Source: Epichloe hybrida
Taxonomy: Eukaryota > Ascomycota > Sordariomycetes > Hypocreales > Clavicipitaceae
Assembly (NCBI GenBank): GCA_019022495.1
Contig: JAFEKR010000011.1
Span: 620,001 to 684,000, forward strand
Direction: 5' to 3'
DNA length: 64,000 bases
The notes beneath the pieces were generated by a model. The model made no database searches and was not told the DNA's origin. It saw only the letters and a list, made by a program, of their open reading frames with translations. A program made the position numbers and the translations under genes. Shown one piece after another: positions 20,373 through 32,200 of this stretch. How positions within the stretch are numbered: position 1 is the first letter of the stretch; each line of letters opens with the position of its first letter.

Positions 20373-23042
20373 ATTAAGGGCCTACTCTGCAGGAACAGAT
20401 TGGCCAAGAGATGACGAGGGAGAGGCATATACGCAACAGATGATAGGCCTATGACTCAGCTTTATGTTACATGTCTTCCAAACTGCGTGTTACTACTAGC
20501 CAGAGCAGAGATTGTATAAGTGGATGCATCGATAAAACTTTTGCTTTTCTGCTACATCGAATATAATGCGGCAGACTCGGGCGCCAGTGACAGTCAGTTC
20601 CTGCATGATTTGCAGCAGCTAAAACAAGGCCAATAACCATGTTGCTTGTCGTCAGCTGCTACAGCCTTTGGCATCCCATCGACTATCTAGACAGACGCCC
20701 AAATATGATGCCAAGGTGCAGGACATGACTGAGGAAAATTTCGTGTTCGCGATGGATAGTTGGACATGCTAGTCCATAACCTCGGAAGAGACCAAAACGT
20801 TTTGTATTCTAGATGCAACTCTCCTGGGCAGGAGATAAAAACTGCTTGTATCATCTAGTTTGAATAGTTCCCGTGCTGGCTCACGACACGACGCGAGTGC
20901 ATTATTGTGCATCTTGTAAAGTTGGTCTCAGGAAACTTGGTAAATTGCAAGAGTCGGCACGAACATGCAGGGTCTATCCATGCCTCTTGCACTGCTACGT
21001 GGTGAGAATGAGTGCTTTGTTCGTTTGTCTTTTGACGGGAGTGCGGATCACGTGAGGCCCTCCATGTTGTAAATCGCTCGGGAATGAGATACGCTGTGCA
21101 TTGTATTTGGAAAAAAAAAAAAAAAACAAAAAAAAAAGTGCAACGAAAAGGGAACGGCAGAATAACTTGCTCCGGGGCAGAAGATATCGAGCTTCTATGT
21201 AGAAGGAAACATGACTTTCACGAGCTAGTCGGGATGACATTTCTGACATTGATTACGGAGACTGGAGCCGAATTTGTTGAGGCGCGAAGACCCGAAGAGG
21301 ACCAGGACCCCTTGTCAATTTCAATCATTGTCGTTGGTAATACAGCCTGTCACTGTATTACCAAGAAGAGCCTCGGCCAGGTGCGGGGGACCTGAGAATA
21401 CGGGCGCGTAGGGGTTTCTCGTTGTTTCAAAAGGGGACCGAGGAAAGACTGCGATGAAACAAGGCAGCTAGCGAGCTACTAGGTCGGAAATCGAGTTGAG
21501 AAGAAAATGGAACGAAATCGTGTCTTTATGTCATTGCAAAATGACTTTTCCCCCAAATTGGCAAGCGCATGCTATCCACGACACGCCAACATCAAGCTCT
21601 GCCATTGGTTCTCGGCCGAATGCATGAATGTATGAGAATGCGTCCCGTGGCCACGCGTTCCCCCACCGAGCTTCGCCATGTTCCCCAACAAAAAAGATGA
21701 AAATTAAGAAAGAGGCATGCATGATCCCCGCCCGCTCTATGTAGTGCCAGCTTGAGTGGAGACGAAACCGATTGAGGAACCTCCTTCGCAATAATCCGTA
21801 CAATGTAAGTAATAAGTATTCCAGTGTAACAAACTTGGCCAACCAGCTTGCGATAGCTACCCGGAGACAAGCTACGCCTTCGTTGAACAAGAGAAAAATG
21901 CACAATGCAAAGAGGGCCGCGTTTTCTATACATGCACAACACTTTTTCTTTATGTGCATTTATTTGCCTTTCGAGTTTCCCCAGCCGCATAGAGGTTGAT
22001 GACATCATGGGGTTTTAAAAATTTGAAGCGCACCGATGCAACCAGATTGGCTCGACTGTACTTTTTTTCATGTGTTCCGTCAGTCTCCGCGGTCTCCGCG
22101 TATCTTGGATGCCGAGGGACAAGAAGGCCAGGAGCAACAACAGTGTGGGGCATTGCGCATCTCAACAACCTTTTTCTGGCATCTTGGTTGGCTTCTTCTT
22201 GTCCAAAGATCCGGGTTCTGATAGAGACACGCCCACCGCGGCTACATCAAGGTAGCTCGGGACCTGTAGTCATTGGTTCCATCTTCGAAATGTCAAGTTG
22301 AATGCTGATAAGGGTTCAGTGGCCGGGTCAATCAGCGAGAGGAAACCGAGTCGTGCATACTGTCTCGTTCTCAGGACGAAATATGCCAGACGAAAGAGCG
22401 ATGGATCTGGGAGAGAGGCCAGGCCGTAATCCGTTCAATGTGCGCTGCCTATCGTCGCAGCACCAATCCAACAGGGTCGCCGCAGTTGCCTCTCCATTCC
22501 TCCCAGAGCCCAAAGTGCATGTGCATTGTGCATTGTGCATTGTGCATGGGTGGATGTGCGGATAGATGGATGCACGCCCCCTTCTTTGACATCCCCCCAA
22601 AGACCCCAAGACCCAACTTAGTAGATGCGAACCCAGCAAAATAAATCTCCCCTCTCCTCTCGTCTCTTCTCCTCAGAACTTATCTCCAACGCTTCTCGAA
22701 ATTATTTTCTACTCCAAAGGACCGGCATTCCTCCTTTTCGATTATATCGTTTGCCAATTGTGGTTATTGCCATTGCTCTCTATCCTACTCTCCTCGTAAT
22801 CAACTGTCGAGACGATTTGGACTACACCCACGGCGTCATCATCAACATTTGTCTAGCCGGCCTCTCGAGGCCTCTATTTACGTTGCGACATTAGGTGCGT
22901 GTTCGTCTGTGCACGAGCGGCAGAGGAATAGAAACCCATCTGCTTTACGACGGGTCGAAACAAGTCCGAAGTTGTTCACCTCTCGGCACCTTGCATTCAC
23001 AGAGACTTGTCTTGAAGTACAAGCATTTTTCTCCTTTTCACA
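20373..23042. other. Long intergenic region before the elongase gene
   Basis: About 2.7 kb without a supported gene. It contains an A-rich run (21109-21137), and a short TGCAT/TTGTGCA repeat at 22517-22550. From 22640 on, CT-rich sequence probably holds the elongase promoter and a long 5' leader. I looked for tRNA arms, C/D or H/ACA boxes and coding frames and saw none convincing. Confidence 0.55.
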
Positions 23043-24485
23043 ATGTCTGCCTTTCAAGGTTATCTGATGGCATCTGTGCCAAACGCCAGTCTATTCAGAT
23101 TTCCCCCGACCAACGAGCCGAAACCTTTGTCCCCGGCCGCGGAATCTATTTCCATCATGCGACCATTCAATATTCCAGACTCCATCTACCAGGCCGCTCT
23201 TGATCCCAAAGTGCCTCTCACAATTGCCGCCCTGTATGCCGTAACGGCCAAGGCTCTCAACAAGTTCAATGCTTCCAGAAACAAGAGACCGTGGGCTATA
23301 AGCAAAACCAAGCCTTTTTTCGCCTGTGTTGTCTTGCACAATGTGTTCCTTGCTGTCTACTCAGCATGGACTTTTTGGGGCATGTTGGGCACCATGCGAC
23401 GCAGTATCGCAAGCCCCTTTGGACCTGCTGGTATTGCCGCCTCTGCAGACAGCTTGTGCCGGATCCATGGCCCTCCTGGTTTGGGCAGCTCCCTTTACTT
23501 CAACGAAACATCTGGACGCTGGGACAGCGCAAATCCAACAACTCTTCGCGGTAGCCTTGAGGGCGGCCAACCAAGCAACACTCAAATGGGACGCATCTGG
23601 AACGAAGGCCTCAACTACTACGGCTGGATCTTCTACCTGAGCAAATTCTACGAGGTCTTGGACACGTTCATCATTCTCGCCAAGGGCAAGTTCAGTTCGA
23701 CTTTGCAGACCTATCATCACGCTGGCGCCATGCTGTGCATGTGGGCTGGCATGCGCTACATGTCGGCTCCTATTTGGGTCTTCACTCTGGTCAACTCTTT
23801 CATCCATGCTCTCATGTACACCTACTACACTCTGACGGCCTTCTCGATCAGGGTTCCCGTAGTTGTCAAGCGAAGTCTCACCACCATGCAAATTACCCAG
23901 TTCGTTGTTGGTGCATCGTACACCATTCTGCACTCGTTCGTCACCTACTTGGCTCCAATCACGGTGACCAAGGTCACAACCCAAACCGGCGACCTGCCTG
24001 CCGCCGCATTCGATGCCGCAATGCCCACATCCGCTGGTGCCCTGGACTCGCTTAAGAAGTTCATCTTCGGCTCTGCCGCCCTGGAGTCGGTCGCCTCGGG
24101 CGCAGTCAAGAAATCCGCCCTTGTCGCCGAGACTTCATATGTTGCGCAGCCGTGCATTGCCACAGCTAATGAGACGTTTGTCATCTGGTTGAACGTCTTG
24201 TACTTGGCTCCTCTGACCTATCTATTCGTCAGCTTCTTCATCGCCAGCTATGTCAAGCGCAGCTCCGCCAACAACAGGGTTGCCGGCAAGCCCGATCGCC
24301 GCCTTAGCAACGTGGCACTGGCCGAGAAAGCCGGCTGGGATGCTGCTCGTGGTCTCGAGAAGGAAGTCTATGGAGGCGAGAACATGGTCAACGGACATGC
24401 CACTGGTCATTTTGAGGTCATCGAGGAGGTGGATGAGATCGTCCCACCCAAGAAGGCCAATGGACGCCCCAAGCGAAGAGTATGA
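23043..24485 (+). CDS. Very-long-chain fatty acid elongase (ELO/GNS1-SUR4 family)
   Basis: Intronless, 480 aa, longer than yeast Elo proteins (about 310-350 aa) because of an N-terminal extension and a C-terminal tail. ELO proteins are ER-membrane 3-ketoacyl-CoA synthases that add two carbons to acyl-CoA. Family features are KFYEVLDTFIILAKGKFS, the histidine box and NSFIHALMYTYYTLTAF. The canonical HxxHH box reads QTYHH here, with Gln in place of the first His. An insertion in the luminal/cytosolic loop (about residues 300-350) is poorly conserved. The tail ends KKANGRPKRRV, a basic end compatible with ER retention. The stop codon lies only about 15 bp from the edge of the AT-rich island. Confidence 0.9.
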   Translation: MSAFQGYLMASVPNASLFRFPPTNEPKPLSPAAESISIMRPFNIPDSIYQAALDPKVPLTIAALYAVTAKALNKFNASRNKRPWAISKTKPFFACVVLHNVFLAVYSAWTFWGMLGTMRRSIASPFGPAGIAASADSLCRIHGPPGLGSSLYFNETSGRWDSANPTTLRGSLEGGQPSNTQMGRIWNEGLNYYGWIFYLSKFYEVLDTFIILAKGKFSSTLQTYHHAGAMLCMWAGMRYMSAPIWVFTLVNSFIHALMYTYYTLTAFSIRVPVVVKRSLTTMQITQFVVGASYTILHSFVTYLAPITVTKVTTQTGDLPAAAFDAAMPTSAGALDSLKKFIFGSAALESVASGAVKKSALVAETSYVAQPCIATANETFVIWLNVLYLAPLTYLFVSFFIASYVKRSSANNRVAGKPDRRLSNVALAEKAGWDAARGLEKEVYGGENMVNGHATGHFEVIEEVDEIVPPKKANGRPKRRV

Positions 24486-24844
24486 ACGAGAGTATTGAAG
24501 CAATAAATTAATCTTAAAGATAATAGAAAATAAGCTTTAAAAGTTAGTTTAATAAATTATATTATATATAGCTTATTTACTTAGTTATATAGTCTTTTAA
24601 AAAGTAAGTCTTATATAGTATATTATTTACTTATTAATAGTACTATTAATTAATATATTAGAATTTTTAAAAATAAAAAAGAGAAAAGAATTTTATTTTA
24701 TTAATATTTTAAAAAATCTTAAAATACTAAATAATTAAAAAGTTAAGCTTTTTCTATAGTAATTTACTTATACTTACTAGTTTTTATATTTAAATTATTT
24801 ATTAGTTATTTATTTTTAATTAAACTTTAACACTAGTAATATTA

Positions 24845-24990
24845 TAAGTAATATAAGTAATATAAGTAATATTAGTAATATAAGCTATTATAAGCTATTA
24901 TAAGCTATTATAAGCTATTATAAGCTATTATAAGCTATTATAAGCTATTATAAGCTATTTTAAGCTATTATAAGCTATTTTAAGCTATTA
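24845..24990. repeat. Tandem array of 10-bp TAAGCTATTA units
   Basis: Eleven head-to-tail decamers (24881-24990) with only two to three single-base changes, preceded by four 9-bp TAATATAAG-like units. It lies inside the AT-rich island. Confidence 0.9.
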
Positions 24991-25027
24991 CTATAATAAG
25001 TAATGTAAAATAATATAGTAAATACTA

Positions 25028-25267
25028 GAATTAAAGTGAAGCAGTGGTAAATTAGGCTATTAATATAAGAATTAAAGTAAGGCAGTAGTAAATTAGGCTA
25101 TTAATATGAGAATTAAAGTGAGGCAGTGGCAAATAGGCTATTAATACAAGAATTAAAGTGGGGCAGTGGCAAATCAGGCTATTAATATAAGAATTAAAGT
25201 GAGGCAGTGGCAAATTAGGCTATTAATACGAGAATTAAAGGGAGGCAGTGGCAAATTAAGCTATAGA
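25028..25267. repeat. Tandem array of six 41-bp units
   Basis: Six consecutive copies begin GAATTAAAG and contain GGCAGTGGCAAATTAGG, differing at a few positions. Unlike the surroundings these copies keep CpA and TpG dinucleotides, so they were not fully mutated by RIP or were formed afterwards. Confidence 0.88.
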
Positions 25268-25479
25268 TAGCAAATTTAGAATATTCTAGCTATAGGTATT
25301 TCATTTAAGATTTGTAATTATTCTAGATTTACTTTTCTATATAATACAAGTAAATCCTCTCTTTTTATCTATTTTACCTTTTTCTTAAACTATTGAAGAA
25401 TAATTCCCTTTTTATCATAAGCTTATAACTACCCTTATTTATCTTTAAAATGACCTAATTAACCCTAGATTCTTCTTTT

Positions 25480-28400
25480 GCTCTTTCTAATAATAACTTA
25501 GAACCTAGCCACTTAGGCTCTCACGAAAAACTCCCTGAAAATTAGGATAATTATGTGTTTAGTACAAGAGCCTATATCTATACTTATAACCTATTTAATT
25601 TTGAATTATCTAAGATAATTCCTAATAAGGATAGGGTTGTTATAGGCTATTGTACTTAACCTAATTGTTCTTTTAGCTTTAAAACGAAAGTTAATTGTTT
25701 TTAAGCATTTAATAGGGTTTAACACTACAAATTTAAGCATAAAAATATTGCTACTTCTTTATCTAATGAAAAAGAACCTAATAAGATTATTAGTAAGTTA
25801 TAAACTCTTTTTCTTATAATAAGCCTATTATCTAATATATATTTAGTGCCTGAAATTACAGAAATAGTAATAACAGATAATTAATCTTCTATAACGAACT
25901 TTATTTCGAAAAAACGACATTAAAATAATACTCTTTCTGAAGAGTTTTTACTAGAAAAAGCTATTACTTTAGTTATTAAGTTTATGTTACAAAATAACCT
26001 AGCTTTTAACGTAATAGATAGTAGCTCTTTTAAAGAACTATTATCTTATTATTCTAGGTAAGTAACTTATTTTGTTTTATTACTATTAACTCTAAGCTAA
26101 TTAAATCTAAGCAATGAGAATAAGGTTTCTTTACTAAATTATAAAAGTATTATACAAAGAGTTTATTCTTTATATAATGCTTCTAAAAAGGAACTTATTT
26201 CTTAGCTAAATTACTAAACATTAAACCTAGGGTTTATATCTATTTAATTAGATATTTAGACCTTAACTAATTCGAAATCTTATTTAGGAGTTTTAGCTAG
26301 TTAGCTTAACCCTAATTTTAAGCTTAAATATAAGCTTTTAGGTAAGTTTACTTTTTATATTTAAACTTATAAAGTTATTAAGCTAATATAATTAGGCTTT
26401 GAATATCTCTCTAGCTCACATAGTGGAGCTTATATTTAGAAATGCTTTAATAACTTACTTCTTAACTATAATTTAAAAGCTAAGAATATTATAAGGTAAG
26501 TTTACTACTTAGTATAATGAATTTTAATATGCTAACGTATTCTTAAGCTTTACTAGAGATAATAGTTCTAATAATAATAAATTTATAACTTCTTATATTA
26601 ATAAGAATTATAATAATATTATTATTAAACCTTATGATATTCGATGTATAGCACATGTCCTTAATATTATTACTAAGGATATTATTACAAAATTTATAAA
26701 TTTGACATCCTCCTCTGAGAATTTAGAGGAATTTAAAAATAGCGAATATTTACATTATTTTATCGAAGAATTTCAAGCTATTGAAAATTAACCTAAGAGA
26801 AAACTATTTAAATCCTTTATTAAAGGTAAGTTAAACCAAATTATAATATTATATTTATTAACTAACTAACCTTTTTATAAGGTTTACTAGGAAAGCTTAA
26901 AAGAATTGCTATTATTATTAAAAATAATTAAGCAATTTATAAAAAATAGCTTAAAGCTTTAAAAGGAGCTAAAAGACTTAGTCTTATAGCTAAAAATAAT
27001 AATATTATAAAAATTCCACTTAGTAAGTTAGTTTTCTATTTAATTTAATTATAATATTATACTAACTTTTTAACTAGCAAATGAAACAAGATAGAACTCT
27101 ACTTATTTAATAATTAATACTTCTTTAGAGTTAAAAGGAGCTATTAATCTATTAAATAAGTATACTAATATTGCTGCTTTAAAAGATGCTATGCCTTTAA
27201 CCTAAGAATGGGATGATTTAGTAACTTTAAGCAGTATATTAGAGGTTTTTTATGAACTTACTATTATATTATAAAGTCAAAAATATAATACATTAGGGTT
27301 AGTCCCTATTTTTATTATTAGGATATATGAATATCTTAATAATATAAAAGAAGACTAAATTGCTTATAAAAATGATATAAGTTATATCTTTCTATTACTT
27401 AATTAGTGTTTATTATTACTAATATACCTTTAGAAACATTTATATGCTCTATTTAGCTAGGTCTTTATTAATTGCTTAAATATTGGTTTACAAAAGTTAT
27501 AGAATTACTTTCCTAAAGATATAGAAAGTAACTATAATTTTTATAAACCTTATTTATTTGCAATGTTATTAGACCCTAGGCTAAATCTAGCTACAATTGA
27601 AAAGAGATTAATGGTTAAATAACTAAAGATTAAATTACTTCTTTTAGATTTACAAAAAGAATATAAAGAGTAAGTATTATATTTTACCTTATAAACTTAT
27701 AATATCTATATTAAGTTACTAATCTTCTTTTAGAACCTATATATTATTTAAAGAAAAACAGAATTCTATCTCTAAATTTAATGATTTAGAGATAGATAGT
27801 CTTTCTGATTTAGAAGGCCTAGAAGGGCTATAACTAACACAGAAAAGCCAATTTTCAGTAGAAATTAGTGGTTCTAATCCTTTACCTAGAACCTTTAATA
27901 ATCCTAGGCCAAAACCTAGTATAAAGCTTTATAAAGGATTATTTATAAATGAAAGGGATAAGGCTATATAAAAGACTAGAAAAAACGAAATTTCTAGCTA
28001 TTTAGGGCTTAATTTAATGGATAATAAGGTAAGTTTTCTCTTTTTATATATTATATTATACATTTCACTTACTAACTATTTATAGGAAGATATATTTAAA
28101 TGGTGGGAAAGAAATATTACATCTTTCCCTATTTTAAGTATATTAGCTAGGAAATACCTAGCAATTCCTGCTACCTCTAGTGCTATCAGGCAATTGTACT
28201 CATGTAATTGTAATTGTTTGTAATTGTTTTGTTTATTTTTATATCTAGCTTATAATTAAAGATATTATCATATAAATTACGTAATCTTATAGAGTAAAAT
28301 TCTAAGATAAATACTATACAAAAAAGTGGGTCTAAAAGTGGACCGTTTGGCCGTAAATTAGAAAACAATATTTTTACCTGTTTTTACTGCTAAAATGTAA

Positions 28401-28862
28401 TTGTTTTTAGTATTTCTAATTACGGACGAAGGGCCCACTTTTGGACCCACTTTTTGTATAGTATTTATCTTAGAATTTTACTCTATAAGATTACGTAATT
28501 TATAGGATAATATCTTTAATTATAAGTTAGATATTAATTATTTAAGAAAAACGTACAATTACAAGATGTAATTGTTTACAATCCTCTGAGTGCTATAGAA
28601 AGCTAGTTTAACTAGGGAGGAAATATTATTACTAAGCGCTAAACAAAACTAAAACATCATATTATTAAGGAATTATTACTATTAAAGAATTGGCTAAAGG
28701 AGGATAATATTGCTAATATTAAGCAATATACTAACCTATTTGACTATCATAGCTTTGAGTCAAATTCATCTAACTTTGAAGAAGACTTAGATCCTGAAAA
28801 TCCCCAAGATTTATCAGATCTAGAGTCCTCTAGTCATTCTAATAGTGATTTAGACTTATAAG
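25480..28862 (+). pseudogene. RIP-degraded hAT-family transposase
   Basis: Reading through stops gives recognisable hAT segments. These are IRCIAHVLNII (about 26638), YALF and LLDPRLNLA (about 27566-27590), and the dimerisation region WWERNITSFPILSILARKYLAIPATSSA (28097-28180). The last continues after the inserted MITE as GGNIITKR...KNWLK (28616-28690). An acidic tail ends near 28862. Several introns keep GTAAGT-like donors (near 26056, 26826, 27672, 28029). Dozens of TAA/TAG codons replace Gln/Arg/Trp codons, as expected from RIP. It is dead; terminal repeats of the element itself were not located. Confidence 0.85.
28187..28588. mobile_element. Foldback MITE (hAT-type) inserted in the hAT relic
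   Basis: A 402-bp non-coding element starts CAGGCAATTGTA and ends TACAATCCTCTG (inverted ends CAGAGGATTGTA). It is flanked by a perfect 8-bp duplication, AGTGCTAT, at 28179-28186 and 28589-28596. Removing it plus one duplication restores the hAT dimerisation reading frame. Internally it is a near-perfect long palindrome: two arms of about 150 bp (around 28242-28395 and 28400-28543) meet near 28390. Target size and CAG ends fit the hAT superfamily. It must move by a transposase supplied in trans. Confidence 0.88.
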
Positions 28863-28894
28863 CTTTTACTTAATTATTTAGATAGAAATTTATT

Positions 28895-29030
28895 TATTAC
28901 TATTACTGTTACTATTACTATTACTATTACTATTACTATTACTATTACTATTACTATTACTATTACTATTACTATTACTATTACTATTACTATTACTATT
29001 ACTATTACTATTACTATTACTATTACTTAC
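28895..29030. repeat. (TTACTA)n microsatellite
   Basis: More than twenty hexamers in a row immediately after the end of the hAT relic, with a single TGTTAC variant near 28908. Confidence 0.9.
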
Positions 29031-29054
29031 TTTTTACTATTAACTATTATTACT

Positions 29055-29238
29055 ATAATAATTACATGTAATTATGTAATTGTAATTGTAATTGTTATCT
29101 TGTAGTTGTAATTAATTTGTAATTGTAAAGTCTATCTTGTAATTAATTGTAATTGTAGTTGTAGTTGTAATTAATTGTAATTATTACAACTACAACTACA
29201 CAATTACATTTGTAGTTGTAATTAAATACAATCCTCTG
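29055..29238. mobile_element. Truncated third copy of the MITE family
   Basis: AT-rich sequence with the same TGTAATTGTAATTG motifs as the first MITE ends in TACAATCCTCTG (29227-29238), identical to its right end. No left end or matching target duplication is visible, so it is a remnant. Confidence 0.5.
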
Positions 29239-29249
29239 TACAGTACGCT

Positions 29250-32200
29250 TAGCTCTTAGGGCGTCTCTAGCTATAGATGCCCCTATGACAAATATAACTA
29301 GCCTTAATATTGTCCCCTTTATTAGTGCTAGCCCTTTAGCTAGTTATAGTATAGTGTAGTCTATGTAATAAGTCACTAGTATTTTGTTCTAATAGAACTA
29401 ATAGGTTATTAGTAGCCTAAATACTATATGTAAAGAAATACGCAAATAGTCTACTACCTTTATCTAGGCGCTTACCCCTTATTATTATAGTAGGAACTAA
29501 TACTATTATTAAATTACTAAGTTAGGTAATAACTCTCCTTCCTATTATTACTAGTAGCTTACTTATTTTCTCTTTAAGTTAAAGTTAGCTAGTTTTTCTC
29601 CTAAATATACCCTTAAAAACCCTAGAGCTAGCTAACCCCTAGCTAGAAATAATATTCCTTATCTTACTAGGATTACTATCCTTACTTACTATCCCCCCCC
29701 TTATACTCTAGTTATACCTTTACTTATATACACTTTATATACTAACCTTACCTATACTATCTAGAACCTAGGTTATATTCCTAGTAAATAACTCTTTATA
29801 CTATAACTATTACTAGGTAAATATACTATAGCTATATTAGCAAAGCACTAGCTTTAAATAAAGGTAGTATATACCTATATAAACTCTCCTATTAATTTAG
29901 ATAAAGACTTAGAGAATAATTATTCTCTTTAAGTAGTAGTAGTAAACTATAATATATTAGTATTATAGATATATATAGGAGTCTTTATAGGTAAATAAGT
30001 TTTCTAAAATTAACTTAGTTTATTATTATACTATATATCTCCCTATTTTACCTTAAACTTATTAAGGGCCTATATCTATACTATATTCTCTAATAGTTCC
30101 TATATAGGCTATATATAGCTTACTTACTTAATAAGTATATTATATCTCTTACCCTAGCCTAGGGTATTCTAAGCTACTAGGATTTACTTAACCTAATATT
30201 TCTTAATAAGTTTATTATTACCCTTTACTAGGACTTATTCTAGTCCTAGATAGGAGTCCTAGAGCTTCTAACTAAGGAGAGGGTTTTCTATAGTGTGTTT
30301 AATAAGGTCTATGTAAAATACTAGGTAAATACCTCTTAGGATATTAAGCTACACTATAAGTAATATTAGGACTTCTATAACTATATACTTTACTATTACC
30401 TAATTAAGTTTTTATAAGAGGTAGTTAGTTTTAATATTTTTAAGTAAAAGCTATACCTTATCTCCTACCTAGAACTATTTTACTAGCTAATATAAAGTAA
30501 ATATAGTATCTTACTGCCTTTATTATATATAGGCTATTATAGCTTATGCTAGATTAGTACCCTCCTAGAGGTGCTTAAGGAATCACATTACTTACCCCTT
30601 TAGTGTTATTATAAAAGTAAATATATCTAGTAGTAACTAGACTAGCTCTAGATTATAGCTATATAGTCAGAGCTTTACACTCGTGTAGTGTAGTTTTTTG
30701 TGTAGTTTTTTTGTTTAATTTTATATCTAGCTAGTTATTAAAGTTATTATCCTAAAAATCACGTAATTCTATAGAGTAAAATTCTAAGAAAAATACTATA
30801 TATAAATGTGGGTCCGAAAGTGGGCCCTAGGCCCACAAATTGGAAATACTACATTTGTAGTATTTTTTAAGTACTAAAATGTAGTGAAATGTAGTTTTTC
30901 TAATTTATGGCTAAAGGATCCACTTTTAGACCCACCTTTATATATAACTACACTGTAGTTTTTAAGTTAGCTATCTAAAAAATAGAAGTTTTATATCTAT
31001 ATGTATTTTCTAAGATTAGATATTAATTATTTGTTAGAAAAAAAAAAACTACAAGATGTAGTGTAGTGCAAAGCTCTGTATATAGTAGCTTATTTAGGCT
31101 AACTCCTATTATAGAAAATAGCCTATTATTAATCATAAGCTAGTAAGTAGCTAGATATTCTAGCTAGTTAAACTATAAGAAAGAGACTATAATATATAGT
31201 ATTACCTATATCTCTTGGTTTACTTGCTTAGTATTACTATTAGTCTATAGGTAGTATAATGTAAAAAGTAACTAATTAATCCTAACTAGGGAGTATAGCG
31301 TTATCTAAAACTTTCCTAACTAATCTAAACTATAATCTATAATAATTAATTAAGGAAACCCCCTAAACTACTACTAAACTATTTTAAACCTCTTTATATA
31401 TTCCTTAGCTCCTATAGATATTATAGCCTTAAGCTAAATAAATTTAGAGAGTTAATCTATAATAACTATTAGGTATTATGGTTTTTCTAGGGATAGTGCT
31501 AGTAAGTTTATTATAAAGTTAATAGAGATTTATAACTAAAACTAGTTAGGGATAGGTAAAGGCTTTAGTAAGCCCTAGTAATATTAATAGCTTTTATAAC
31601 TACTATAGTAGTAATAGTTATAAATAAACCTAGTAATATCTTATAATATCCTATCCTAGTGAAACTGCTATTATAAGATTTAGAATGTAGTGTTATAGCC
31701 TAGGTGCCTTACTACTAGTAAATTATGGCATTACTATATTAGGGTTATTATAAGAGGCTTCTAAGCTAGAACCTAGGTATAGCCCTTAAACTAGAGTGCC
31801 TTATAAGTGCTTATAAAATAATTTACTACTTACTCCCTTATAAGTACCTTAATAGGAAACCTCTAGGCCTTTTCTTAGATAGCCCTTAATTAGATACTAT
31901 ACATAAGGTTAGAGATAATAGCCTAGTCCTATAAGGTCTAAAGGTATTTAGTAGTAAAGAGAACCTTACTAGCTAGTAGTAGCGCTATATTACTATTATC
32001 CCACTATTTATCTAGTGTTAGTAAGAGTTATATAATAGTAATAGGTTATAGAATATATCCTATTCTAAAGGTTACCCCTTCCTAGTCTTATTCCCTTTAG
32101 AAAAGAGTATTAGGCTACTACACCTATATACTAAGTCTATACTAGAGATAGAAATTAAATAGCGTAAGTGTGTTTACTTATTAAGCCTATTACTCTAATA

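Noticed and set aside
23361..23984. 207-codon minus-strand frame in the elongase gene
   Set aside because: Antisense shadow; the plus strand has the ELO motifs.
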